Assembly: GCA_024663395.1 (NCBI GenBank)
Contig: JANFAH010000033.1
Location: 372,001 to 436,000 of the forward strand
Direction: 5' to 3'
Length of the DNA: 64,000 bases
Origin: Pisolithus tinctorius
Lineage: Eukaryota > Basidiomycota > Agaricomycetes > Boletales > Pisolithaceae
Position numbers and translations under genes: made by a program. The notes below the pieces were generated by a model that worked only from the letters and a program-made list of their open reading frames with translations, did not search any database and had not been told where the DNA came from. Positions 24,128-34,682 of the stretch are shown piece after piece. Within the stretch, counting starts at the first letter, position 1. Every line of letters begins with the position of its first letter.

Positions 24128-25741
24128 GTGTCCAGAAGGTCGCTCAGGCGCACCGCCAAACGCACTGAACTAGAAAATTTACGCCTGCACTTTCGCAATC
24201 TGAACCTGTCAGAAGACTCCGACATTTTCTACCCTGTTTCACCCGTAACACCGGATCATGCGCAATTACCTGCTGACATTCCGTGGGTACTACCCGTGAT
24301 CACTCCTCCTGATATCTTGGCAGATCAGATATCCGTCGTGTCGGATCACCTAGATCTCACTGCCCCTGATTTTCCCGGTGGCTTTATCCACTCGACTCCC
24401 CGAAGGCCCGAAACCCCGCCATCACCTTTAACACCCATCACATCATCTGATTCATCATCACCGATGCCCTCTTTTTCCCGTCTCTTTGACACCTCCGAAT
24501 CTATACCCAGACTTCCAGCTCCATCCGCCACACTGCCACGACCACTCACTCGGTCGCAGACCACCCATCAGCCAATTAGTAACCTGCCAACGCTTCCGCC
24601 AGCTCACTCGCGCACTATACCAACCGCTTCGCACCCGCAACCAATACCCATTCCACCCGTCACCAATCCGGCACTGCCACCACAGGTTAACCCACCAATG
24701 GCTAATCCTCAGTTTCAGATGCCACTCCGCAGTACACAAAACTCACCTAAATTTAGTGGAGATTCTCCCACACAGCTTCTGCGCTACCTCGAAGACATCG
24801 ACTTCCTCAGTACTCTCGCTGCTCTTGATGACCGTGGCAAGATAAAAGCCGCAATCCGCTATGCTGACCTCGAAGAAGCCGAGGTCTGGCAAATGCTTCC
24901 GGAAGCCGCTCCCGCAGCCGACGACTGGGATGCCTTCGTAGTAGCTGTTAAGGGTTTGTACCCTGGCTGTGAGGGTGACGACCGCTACTGCCGTGCAGAC
25001 TTGCAGTACCTCGTCGAAGAATATCAGTCCAAGCCTATGCGGAACCAGGATGACCTCGGAGAATACCAGCGGAAATTTGCTAAGATTTCTGCCCTGCTCA
25101 TTAAAACTAAAAAGCTTGCAGAGACGGAATGGGATTCCATGTTCCTGAATGGCTTCCCGAGGGCCATCGCAGATTGTATTCGTCATCGACTCTCTATAGT
25201 CCACACCGACCTCCACCCTGACGATCCATACCCACTTGCAGAAGTCGTCAAAGCCGCCAAGTTCCTTCTGACAGGATCCGCTCTCCATAGTGCGGTACTG
25301 ACGATGGGTACTGCGGCCTCACCAGCTGCACCTCCCTCGTCGGCTTACATGCTGCAAGTGCCACCTCCTGGTACTGTCGTTAAACAGGAATACAGCTTCC
25401 AGACGCAGCCTCCGCTGCAGCAACGCAGACCCGGCTGCGGTTTCTGTGCAGACCCCAACCACTGGACAAGGATGTGCGTGCTCATTGAAGTTTATATCCG
25501 CACCGGTAAGATCACGAGAGGTACAGACAACCATCTCTATCTGGCGGACGGGAGCCGAATTCCACGTTTCCCTGAATGTAACTCACTGAGAGAGGCTGTT
25601 GACCGCATCATGGCTGACAGAGACCAGGCCAGCGCACGTGCTATGACTCCTGCCGCTCCGCGCAAGGCACTGCTAACCTCTTCTGCATTGCTCATCCCGA
25701 AATTGACGTGCAGTTGGAAATCCAGCCTTCTGCCTTCTTAA
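24128..25741 (+). CDS. Element C Gag
   Basis: The open frame has 537 codons. The first triplet at 24128 is GTG (VSRRSLRRTAKRTELENLRL), so the true initiator is uncertain; the first ATG is at 24463 (MPSFSRLFD). A Pro/Ser-rich N-half is followed by a capsid-like domain (NSPKFSGDSPTQLLRYLEDIDF, about 24745) and a CCHC knuckle, CGFCADPNHWTRMC, about 25437. Gag coats the genomic RNA in the particle. The protease frame overlaps its 3' end in the -1 register. No in-frame stop occurs, unlike in element A. Confidence 0.82.
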   Translation: MSRRSLRRTAKRTELENLRLHFRNLNLSEDSDIFYPVSPVTPDHAQLPADIPWVLPVITPPDILADQISVVSDHLDLTAPDFPGGFIHSTPRRPETPPSPLTPITSSDSSSPMPSFSRLFDTSESIPRLPAPSATLPRPLTRSQTTHQPISNLPTLPPAHSRTIPTASHPQPIPIPPVTNPALPPQVNPPMANPQFQMPLRSTQNSPKFSGDSPTQLLRYLEDIDFLSTLAALDDRGKIKAAIRYADLEEAEVWQMLPEAAPAADDWDAFVVAVKGLYPGCEGDDRYCRADLQYLVEEYQSKPMRNQDDLGEYQRKFAKISALLIKTKKLAETEWDSMFLNGFPRAIADCIRHRLSIVHTDLHPDDPYPLAEVVKAAKFLLTGSALHSAVLTMGTAASPAAPPSSAYMLQVPPPGTVVKQEYSFQTQPPLQQRRPGCGFCADPNHWTRMCVLIEVYIRTGKITRGTDNHLYLADGSRIPRFPECNSLREAVDRIMADRDQASARAMTPAAPRKALLTSSALLIPKLTCSWKSSLLPS

Positions 25742-26946
25742 ACACCGTCCAAGACACCGATGAACCTGTTGCAGACTTAGCCGACCCTGACTTCCAAGCA
25801 TATGTCGCTCAAGCTTGGGCTACCTACCAAGCGGATAAAGGTAACAAGGGAGCAGTCATTTCCCGTGGGAAGAAAGCCCGCTTTGATGGAGTTGAAATCA
25901 CAGCTCGACCCGCGGCACATCCTGCCAACCCTCCACAAGTCGACCCACGCGCAGCCACTGTTGAAGAGGAAATCATTTCCCCTGGTGTTCAAAGTTCGCG
26001 TGCCACTTGCCAGGCATCCGAGCCCTCCACACCTGCACCAACATCTACTGCTACGAAACCATATGTTCCTCCGACTAATCCGGCTCCAACGCCCGCACGC
26101 AAGGACGCCGTTCCCGCGGCAATTGTTCCGTCACAGACACTGTACCCAGCAGCTCGCAATCAAAACCAGTACCGTTACTCGTTCCCTCTCGAAGACAAAG
26201 CCGCACCCAAGCGTATCGTGGAGCGCGTACTTGAAACCAGCGTTGCCATGCCAGTCAAAGAATTATTTGCAGTTGCCCCAGAGTTTCGCAAACAGTTCAG
26301 AGACATCACCATGGCGAAACGCGTCACCACAAACGAGATTGAGGTAGTTCGTAGTGACGATGAAGAAGGAGTACAAGTGAATGAACTGACCGGCCGCGAT
26401 CCTCAAAGAACCGTGCGCGAATACGGAGACCGCGTTATCCGCGGTGACGACGGCTCCATTGTAGCTCACCACACTCTGCCGCTCCGCTGCCTCGAAGCCA
26501 AGGTCCCTGGGACTGACGTCACCATCAACTGCGTACTAGATTCTGGTTTGGAAATTGTCGCCATGCCCAGGCATGTTTGGGAAAAGATCGGGCTTCCATT
26601 GCGCTGCGATCATCTCATGACTATGACGTCTGCTAACATGTCTAAAGACACTACTGTAGGCGTACTAGAGAACCTGAAACTTGACTTCGGCGCTGGGCCA
26701 GTCATGCTCCAGGTTCAAGTAATTGAGCATGCCAACTTCGACATGCTCCTCGGACGTCCATTCATTTGCCTTATGAGTGCGGTAACAAACGACTATCCCG
26801 ACGGCAGACAGTGGATCACTCTCTGAGACCTGAACGACGGCCGCGAGTACACTTTGCCCATGCGCCCGTGGCGCGAGGGCTGTCTGCGCTGCAAGTGCAG
26901 CAAGCACTGCCATAGCCACCAAAGTATAGTCGAATGGGGTTTTTGA
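25708..26946 (+). pseudogene. Element C protease region
   Basis: The frame is -1 relative to gag and overlaps its end; coding-like sequence (IAHPEIDVQLEIQPSAF) begins slightly upstream. After a Pro-rich linker come a conserved NELTGRDPQRTVREYG-type segment and the aspartic protease (CVLDSGLEIVAMPRHVW, then LLGRPF). The residue after DSG is Leu where Ser is usual, a TCG-to-TTG type change. A TGA at 26824-26826 interrupts it. Beyond that the frame reads on to a TGA at 26944-26946 inside GGTTTTTGAATG, where the pol frame (-1) takes over. The role is maturation of Gag-Pol. Confidence 0.75.
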
Positions 26947-29351
26947 ATGTTGATGATCCACCAAACGGTCAGGGAGAGCCTACTAAAACGTCCTGTTTCC
27001 TATTTAGCCGCTGTTATCCGTTCCTCAGCCCTACAGTCTCATCATTAGCCTTTACTTCAACGAACTTCTCTTCACCCGTGGCACCCGTACCACGGAACAT
27101 ACCCACCGGAATACCCTCGCCTGTTTTCGCTTTCCTCTCTTCCACTCAGACAATACTAAACCCCTCTGCTATAGCCGCATTCGGCAGCGTTTATCAACTA
27201 GATCCCGCAGTTCGCACCCTCATTTACAAGCTGGTTGCCAAGAAGGTTCGGACGGTACCTGCCCCGATGGCGGAAGAATACCGCATCGTGCGCAGCCTGC
27301 CTGACGACCCGCTCACTGGTCTCCAACCACTTCCAACCCATCCACCAGACTTCACTCCGGGCATCCGCTTCACTGCCGAACGGGCCGCGGAACTTGACCT
27401 CGACCCTGCAGATTGGCTTTGGCCAGAAGAACTTAAACTCGTAACTTGGCTTGTTTCGGTCCATGAGCTCGCCTTCGCTTGGGACATTACAGAGTGTGGA
27501 CACCTAGACGAATGGTATTTTCCGCCAGTAAAGATTCCTACGATTCTGCACACGCCTTGGGTCCAATGCAATATCCCTATCCCGAACGCGATACATGCTC
27601 AAGTCATAGACATGATTAAAGATCGCATCAAGTCTGGCATGTATGAACCTTCTACAGTGGCTTATCGCTCCTGCTGGTTCTGCATAGTAAAGAAAGACAG
27701 AAAGTCTCTTCGCCTTGTGCATGACTTACAGCCCCTGAATGCAGTGACCATCCGCGATGCGTCCGTTCCGCCCTTCGTAGAACACCTCGCAGAATCCTTT
27801 GCTGGATATGCAGTGTATGTGATGATGGACCTCTACTCCGGGTATGACCAGCGCGCACTTCATGTGGATTCCCGCGACCTCACCACCTTCGGTACCCCCC
27901 TCGGACCACATTGGCTTACTACTCTGCTGCAGGGCCATGCGAATGTGGTACAGGTACACCAGGGAGATACTGCATTTGTGCTCCAGGATGAGATCCCACA
28001 CCATACCCTGCCTTTCATAGACGACGTCCCCGTGAAATCCGAGACCACCTGCTATCAGTGCGCAGACGGCTCCTATGAGACTATCCCGGAGAATCCTGGG
28101 ATTCGGAAATTTATCTGGAATCACTGTATAGTTGTTAACCATATCCTTCAGCGTTTGCAGAACGTCGGAGCCACTGTCTTGGCAAAGAAGTTCATGCTAG
28201 CCGCTCCGTCCACTGTGATCATTGGCCACAAGTGCACCTTTGAAGGTCGCATTCCTGAAGAAAGCAAAGTGCAGAAGATCCGCGACTGGCCCGAGTGCCA
28301 CAACCTGACACAGGTCCGCGGTTTCCTCGGTGTCTGCGGAGTGCTACGCATCTTCATCAAAGATTTCGCCAAGATTGCACGGCCGCTAGTCATGCTCACG
28401 CAGAAAGACGTACCATTCACATGGGACGAACCGCAACGCGCTGCCATGCAACAACTCAAGGACGAAATTGTAAAGTCCCCCACACTCCGAAGGATTGACT
28501 ATGCGTGCGGTCGTGAAGTAATTTTAGCAGTTGACACATCAGTCATCACGGTTGGCTACATCCTCTACCAGCTCGGCGAAGATGGCAAACGGTACCCAAG
28601 TCGCTTCGGATCCATCACCCTCAATGAAGTGGAAAGCCGCTACTCTCAGGCTAAGCTTGAGTTGTACAGTCTCTTCTGCGCGTTGCGTGTGGTACGTGTA
28701 TACATCTTCGGCCTCACTAACTTCACTGTGGAGGTAGATGCGAAGTATATTAAGGGTATGATAAATAACCCAGATCTGCAGCCTAACGCGACGATCAATC
28801 GCTGGATCACTGGCGTCCTCCTTTTCTCGTTCAAACTCGTCCACGTTCCCGCAGATAGGCATGCCGGCCCTGATGGCTTGTCCCACCGTCCGCGGTTGGA
28901 GCTCGACCCACCCGAGGTTGACGACCATGAGGATTGGCTGGACCGTTTTTACTCTTTCTCTACACAGGTTGGCAATGACCGCCCGCCTCCTATGTCACTT
29001 CCCAGTCAAGATTGCCATTCCCTACCACCACCCGCTTACCATCGGGTGAGCCTCCCACCGCCTGCATCCTTCTATCTCGCATTCTCTGCGACTGCTGATG
29101 CTAATAACCCGTCCGATACCCCAGACGACCCTGCCATTCTGCGGTCCGCGAAAGCTTGGGCATGCGAAGCAAAGATAGAAATGATCTGCGCATTCCTCGC
29201 GACCTGCGAGTGTCCTCCTGACCTTACTGATGCACAGTACTCATCCTTTTTCAATTTGGCCAGCCGCTTCTTCCTCCTAGATGGTAACTTATGGCATAGG
29301 GAACTGCATGGACGGCACCAGCTAGTCGTCGAAGAATCCAAGCGGTACCGT
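26934..29351 (+). CDS. Element C reverse transcriptase-RNase H
   Basis: A long open frame (ATG 26934) is cut at codon level by element D at 29351. The RT has MYEPSTVAYRSCWFCIVKKD, VMMDLYSGYDQRALH, the FIDD catalytic motif in LPFIDDVPVKSE (about 28013) and VRGFLGVCGVLRIFIKDFA of the connection. The RNase H-like domain begins VILAVDTSVITVGYILYQ and ends near HAGPDGLSHRP. The frame continues in register at 34683 (KRYR / LKEAHDDLG) once element D and one copy of CCGT are discounted. No internal stop. The enzyme would convert element RNA to cDNA. Confidence 0.88.
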
Positions 29352-29700
29352 TGTAGGGAATGTAATTTCCCTACTGGGGGAATTGTTTTATTTTGATGAT
29401 TTTACTTTATTTTTGTTCTAGCTATCCCTCTGCTACTTGTTCTTAGAATTTCGCTTTTCTGTTGCTTAGTCAGCACTACCTAGTGACTGGCATAGTTAGT
29501 TTTCCTTACAATAGAATAGACGAGTTACCACAGACGAGAGACGAGTTCGAGCAGGTCGTTTCCCTGCACCCAGACAGCCCTAGAAGCCTTCAGACGACTA
29601 CCAGGATCCTTGCCTAGGCTATAGAAGCCCCTTTGGCTTACTCTCTCCCCTCAGATTTCACCCTACCCCTCACTCTCCCATTATAATCTATCTTCCTACA
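29352..29700 (+). repeat. 5' LTR of element D
   Basis: 349 bp, nearly identical to 34333-34682. Differences include CpG-type changes (TTCGAGC/TTCAAGC, GGTCGT/GGTCAT) plus a few others near the 3' end. The primer site TGGAGCCCACCGCGAGGG follows at 29703-29720. Confidence 0.93.
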
Positions 29701-29925
29701 ACTGGAGCCCACCGCGAGGGGCTTCTGTCTTAGCCTGGCACCCATCCAAACCTTCCCAGACTTTATTTTGCAGTCTCCAGCTTTGTTTTCGCAATTTTCA
29801 GGCTCGGTTTAGCAGATTTTGCCTTTCGGTCTCATTTTTGCAGTCACTTCGCTCGCATTTTCGTGTTTTCCCACTCGCGCGCACTCACTTATCAAGCATT
29901 CACACTCGTATAAACTCCTGAAGTC

Positions 29926-30410
29926 ATGTTCGGCCTCAAGATTCCGTGTCGAGGCTCGCCCGAAGCACCGAGCTTCTCTGGGCACCCCGAGGACCTTCGA
30001 AGCTATTTTGATGACATAATTGACTTCTGTGATGGATTCGGCCTCTCGGATGGGCTCGCGCGCATCAAATTTGCGCTCAAATATGTGCCTTTCGAATCGG
30101 CGGACCTCTGGTCCCACTTCGTCAGTAGTAGTCAAGGAGATTGGGCTCGTTTTACCTCGGAAATCACTCAGCAGTACCCAGAATTGGACGAAATGAGTCG
30201 AAGTCATGCCACCGAGCTTGCCAGCCTAAAGGTTGGATTTGCGAGTTCAGATGTCATCTCAATGTCATCCCTAGGGCAATATTATCGCAATTTCCGTCGA
30301 ATTTCGTTATCTCTTGAGAACCTACTGGGTCCGTTGCCCCACCTGGCCAGTATGTTCAAGTATGGGTTCCCTCCAGAGTTCAGGCGAGAGGTGCTCGAAC
30401 GCTGTGAGTC
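29926..30410 (+). pseudogene. Element D Gag, N-terminal capsid part
   Basis: The frame opens at ATG 29926 (MFGLKIPCRGSPEAPSFSGH) and has a capsid-like domain (DLRSYFDDIIDFCDGFGLSDG, SSLGQYYRNFRRISLSLENLLG) of the same layout as C Gag. It leaves gag-like sequence at ERCES (about 30410), where the 1.9-kb insert begins. The frame runs on to 30465 without meaning. Confidence 0.7.
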
Positions 30411-32293
30411 AAAGTGTGGAAAGGCAGTGGGAACCAACCAAAACCAACACAAAAGACAAAAGTAGAGCGAGTGGTGGTGTGCCTCCGCGGAACCTGGAGT
30501 GCAGAAAACCTAAATGGGGGGGAGTTTCAATGGCAGGTGCTCCTAGCGCAAGTCGTCGACGAGTTACGCAGGAGTAGATGAATGGATGATGTCTGAGGAG
30601 GGGATGCTGAACAGAGCAGGGGTGTTCAGCTGAAAGGACTTGGGAGTAAATGGATTTCGATAGGATGTGCTCCTGGCGCAAGTCGATGACGAGTTACACA
30701 GGAGTGGATGGATGACTAAACAAGAGGTTGCTGACTAAGCACTGATGATACTGCTGATGATGAATAGAGGTAGATAGACCCTTGATGGAGCCTCAACTAC
30801 CAATGATATAAATGAAGACAGATAGACTCTTCCGAATGAGCCTCAACTGTCGACGACGAGATATGCTGAGCTGAGCTGACTTCTGGATTGCTTCTTGATT
30901 GATTCTTGATTTTTTTGTAGCTAAGTACATGGGGGTTTATATACTGTGGGGGGAGCACAGCTTGTGACAAACAAGGCACAAACACTTGGTAAGTAATGAG
31001 TAAGGACTGAGTAATCATGATGAGTAAGCGAGAAATAAAAGGTAAGCAAGCAAGGAGGATTGGTAAGTATTGGCAATGAGCGAGTCAAGGATAGTCAAAA
31101 TATCACAGAATGAGTCAAATAGAGTCAGAAACTGAGTAAGCGCACTGATATCACATTAGGGGGTGGCGATGCAAGTCAGATCTCGGCAGAGACATCTCTA
31201 GATCCAAAGATGGCATGACAGATGGATGGTGTTTCCAGATAGGGAAGTATTAATTCCAGAATTGAAGGGCATGAGTCAGGCGTCAAAGGGGGCTAGGGCA
31301 TTGGGGGTCTGTGGGGCAATGAGAGCATATGCGATCGCATCTCCCACCCTTCCATCCTCTCAGCGAAGTTAACAAAAACTTCATGGACGGGGTTCTGATG
31401 GAGGAGGAGGAGAAGGGGGGACGTCTTCTGCTGGATCTTGCAGTAAGAAGGCAAGATGCATGTCATACTCGTCATGAATGCGATCAGGGAGGCTGGAGGA
31501 CAGTAGATTATACTGCAGCTGTCGCAATGCGGGAAGAATGATGGACGAGACTGGAATAAAGACGGTGCAGGGAGCAGGGAGGAACGATCCATATGCTTCA
31601 TCAACTGGGGAGACTGAAACGACCACATAAGACCTTTCTAACCGAGTGACAGACCTGAGGTGACCAAAGAACGTCCTTCTGGAAGTCATACTGACAAGGA
31701 GAACATGCTGACCAAGCTGCATGGGATGAGACGGGGCTGACAACGATGGGATGAACCAGGGGGCTTCAGGACGGAAGCTGGTGGGAATGCCTGGCAGATA
31801 TACGTAGCCACTGTCTCTGGCAAATGAGACAAGTGAGATGACTGACGAAGAGGTGGCCATGATTGATGGACTTAGCGAAATGAGCGTCTGATGGATGGAG
31901 TGCTGTAGAAACGTGTAGGGTGCGAGGATCCTCTCCAAATTTGGAAGGAAGAATCGTGGGGCTGAGCACTTTAAGCGAGTATGTGAACCGAGTTGATATC
32001 TTTGGAAACGGCGGAGATACGACGAAAACCGGAATGCCGTACACGGGCGCTAAAAACTTTTAACGTGCGCTTAACTCGCTTCCTCTTTTCTCTTTAGCAC
32101 TGACGACTCGTTCTTGTGCGAAGGATGACTGTTCACGTCCAACAGTCTTTCTACGCATGAGGCCTTTAGTCTTCATCTGCATGCACGGGCATTGTGCGCA
32201 ACTCGTTGACGAGTTAGGCAGAGTCAGCTGTAACCATGTCCACAACACCTTTGGTGTGTGACAACGCCACGACGCGTCAGAGTACTCTGTGCT
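30411..32293. other. 1.9-kb insert splitting element D gag
   Basis: This lies between the capsid and zinc-knuckle halves of D gag. GAGTC occurs at both junctions (30406-30410 and 32294-32298) and would suit a 5-bp TSD. CTGTG also repeats there, and neither choice puts the two gag halves in register, so the ends are provisional. The interior has a minus-strand ORF (31381-31860), a TATATAA on the minus strand near 30940 and three copies of a GCGCAAGTCG-type palindromic motif. The segment at 30480-31330 looks like LTR or promoter DNA but has no recognised partner. Confidence 0.5.
31381..31860 (-). CDS. Antisense ORF of unknown function within element D
   Basis: The frame from ATG 31860 (MATSSSVISLVSFARDSGYV) gives 159 residues, and an in-frame ATG at 31938 would add 26. 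It has ordinary-looking amino acid composition, with segments such as GQHVLLVSMTSRRTFFGHLRSV and a Pro-rich C-terminus (SPPPPSEPRP). I recognise no domain. It runs opposite to the element. It may be cargo like the antisense gene in C or part of the inserted unit. Further exons are possible. Confidence 0.4.
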   Translation of the reverse strand: MATSSSVISLVSFARDSGYVYLPGIPTSFRPEAPWFIPSLSAPSHPMQLGQHVLLVSMTSRRTFFGHLRSVTRLERSYVVVSVSPVDEAYGSFLPAPCTVFIPVSSIILPALRQLQYNLLSSSLPDRIHDEYDMHLAFLLQDPAEDVPPSPPPPSEPRP

Positions 32294-32298
32294 GAGTC

Positions 32299-33167
32299 TA
32301 ATGTCTACAGCTAAGGAGGTCCTGAGGTTGAGTGGCGGCCTCTGGAAGAGCTGCAAGGTCGACAGTTCGCGCGTGCAGCCACCACAAGCCTCGGACAGCC
32401 GTACACCCCGCCGTTCATATTCGTTCTGCTTCTTCTGCGGACTTTCGGGCCATATTCGGGCTGGTTGCCATTCATACAAGTCGTATTTAGCTTCGGGAAA
32501 GTGTCTACTCATAAACGGCCGTGTTGTTCTACCTACAGGACTGGAAATCCCGCGCGAAGTTGCCGGACGGACTCTGCGAGACCGTCTCGACAACTGGTCT
32601 TTGCTGACAGGCCAGCTCGAGGCTCGTAGGGGCTCGTTGCCCGCTCGCTCGCTTTCGCCCACAGCCGCACCCTCTCGAAGCATGTTCGACATGCCATCGC
32701 GCATACCCGCTCAGACGAGCATCACGCATACTCAGTCCCTGCCTACTATCCAGCTCGAGCCGGTGGTACCCGACCCACCAGCCGTTCAGTCTCGTCGCTC
32801 GTCAGCTGAGCGCTCTCGTAGCTCACCGCACGCGCAGCCACAGTCGAGGTGGCCACATACTCAGGGCGAATCGCCCTCGCGTCGTCATTCATGTTCACAC
32901 TCGCAGACTCGAAAGGGTTCGTACATACATTCAAAAGATGAATTCATACCGGTCCAGTCATATGCCCGCAGCTTGATACAGCATCACACTCGAAGGCGCT
33001 CATATTCATATTCGACCAATAGCTCACCCCCTTCTTCCTCGTCATCATCGTCCTCACGCTCGTGCTCTCGTTCACGTTCAAGGAAGGTGGATTCATACGT
33101 CCGTTCCAAGCCAAAGCGGTCGCGCAGCCGCAGTCGCACGCCCCGGCGCTCTCGAAGAGCGCGTTGA
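32299..33167 (+). pseudogene. Element D Gag, C-terminal zinc-knuckle and RS-rich part
   Basis: Gag sequence resumes near MSTAKEVLRLSGGLWKSC and carries the knuckle CFFCGLSGHIRAGC (about 32428) followed by a segment parallel to C Gag (LASGKCLLINGRVVLPTG). The C-terminus is unusually rich in Arg and Ser (SRSRSRKVDSYVRSKPKRSR) and ends at 33167. The RS-like tail could bind RNA, which is inference. Confidence 0.65.
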
Positions 33168-34332
33168 CGCTGCGTGTCGCACGATATCTAATATGGATCT
33201 ACCTACGTCGTAATGTGGAGTTTTTGGTACATTATACATGTTTAGCTTTTCTTTTCTTTTGTGTTTTACCCCCCAGGCTCGAGTTCCCTGCAGAACGCCA
33301 TTTCGCATTGCACCTAGCACCTTCCCGCACTCTATGCGATGCCTCCCATCTGCAGATACAGTCCTAACAAGGCATGCCGTTGACGAAATCACTGTTGACA
33401 CTGCTCGTCGCTCATCAAGACAAGTGCTACCTCCCTCGTACTGAGCGCGTATCTCGCTCGTTATCGTGCCGTGCCTCTCGCTTTTTGGAAGGATCGTACT
33501 ACTCGACGTCAGCTGTCTATTGGTACCAAGCTCGCTTGCATGCGCTCAGCCGTTCAGGAGGTATTCGCATTTTTGTGCGAAGGCCCATGCTCGAGGTCAT
33601 GCTGCAGTAGCTTGCGCAGTTCTGCGCCGTTCCTCTCGCTTTTCGGGTCGTTCATCTCTCTCGCTGAACCCTTCCTGGGGACACCTGCTTTGTAAAATTC
33701 CGCGCAACCGTTGTCGAGATATCAGCATTTTCGTATCCAGAGGGCTTCGAGCCAGTTTCGCGTATAACTCGGGATCGGCTGGTCCAATCGGCGTGTTTCC
33801 TCGTTCTCCATGTTCGTCTGCAAATCCTCTACCGTCTCCTGGAGTTTCGTGTTGATCGTCCCAGCCGTTGTCGTGCAAGTCAAGCCCTTCTCCCCACCCT
33901 CGAAGTCCTCTCATCGTATCTTGCGCACTCGAGCACCGTTCCTCTCGCTTTTCTGGCAGTCCGTTCCCCTCGTGTAGCCCTTTCCGGGGACGCCTCTTTT
34001 GTCAAATTCCGCGCAGACATCATTGAGATATGCTCATTTTTGTGGTTAGAGACACTTTCGGACGACTCTTTGACTTCAGAATGGTGCCTTTTCCATTGTC
34101 GTCGCTGCAGAACTCGTGGCTACATTCAGCTTTTGGTGGGTGAGGGTACTTTTAGGCGATTTTGTGGATATCTCAGGATCAGGCACGCGGATTCTCTCTG
34201 CTCATTTTGCAAGCACCCGTTTTTCATCAACAAGTCGTTGTCTCGCCTCCTCCCTCGTGACCATGGATTATTGTGTAGTCAAGCCACCTTCGGGTTGACT
34301 GGGGACAGTCAAGATCTTGAGTACCCCTGGGA
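33168..34332 (+). other. Element D 3' non-coding region with degenerate repeats
   Basis: There is no supported ORF. A unit of about 110 bp occurs at about 33630-33745 and again at about 33948-34064. Both copies contain CCGTTCCTCTCGCTTTTC and AAATTCCGCGCA. A shorter related piece lies at about 33470. The region ends with the hairpin at 34295-34312 and the 3' LTR. Confidence 0.55.
34295..34312 (+). other. Pre-LTR hairpin of element D
   Basis: TTGACT-GGGGAC-AGTCAA forms a perfect 6-bp stem 20 bases before the 3' LTR. It is homologous to the two hairpins in element C (36019-36036 and 38127-38146), including the GGGGAY loop. Confidence 0.7.
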
Positions 34333-34682
34333 TGTAGGGAATGTAATTTCCCTACTGGGGGAATTGTTTTATTTTGATGATTTTACTTTATTTTTGTTCT
34401 AGCTATCCCTCTGCTACTTGTTCTTAGAATTTCGCTTTTCTGTTGCTTAGTCAGCACTACCTAGTGACTGGCATAGTTAGTTTTCCTTACAATAGAATAG
34501 ACGAGTTACCCCAAGACGAGAGACGAGTTCAAGCAGGTCATTTCCCTGCACCCAGACAGCCTCAGAAGCCTTCAGACAACTACCAGGATCCAGTCCCAGG
34601 CTATAGAAGCCCCTTTTGGCTTACTCTCTCCCCTCAGACATCACTCTCCTACTTCTCTCCAACTTAAATCCTTTAACCTACA
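34333..34682 (+). repeat. 3' LTR of element D
   Basis: 350 bp ending CCTACA. The following CCGT (34683-34686) is the right target duplication. Element C's pol frame resumes directly after it. Confidence 0.93.

Larger units (their letters stand above)
29352..34682 (+). mobile_element. Gag-only LTR element D, non-autonomous relative of C
   Basis: The LTRs (29352-29700 and 34333-34682; TGTAGGG...CCTACA) are flanked by the 4-bp duplication CCGT (29348-29351 and 34683-34686). If the final LTR base is counted differently, the duplication is ACCGT. The interior has the same primer site as C and a gag in two pieces, but no protease, RT or integrase. It therefore needs enzymes from another element, most simply the C family. 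A 1.9-kb segment separates the two gag parts. Confidence 0.9.

Noticed and set aside
23495..24168. Two open frames of 100 and 124 codons in the 5' LTR of C, repeated at 38217-38860
   Set aside because: Both lie wholly or largely in LTR sequence and recur in the other LTR; no motif, and CpG decay changes them freely.
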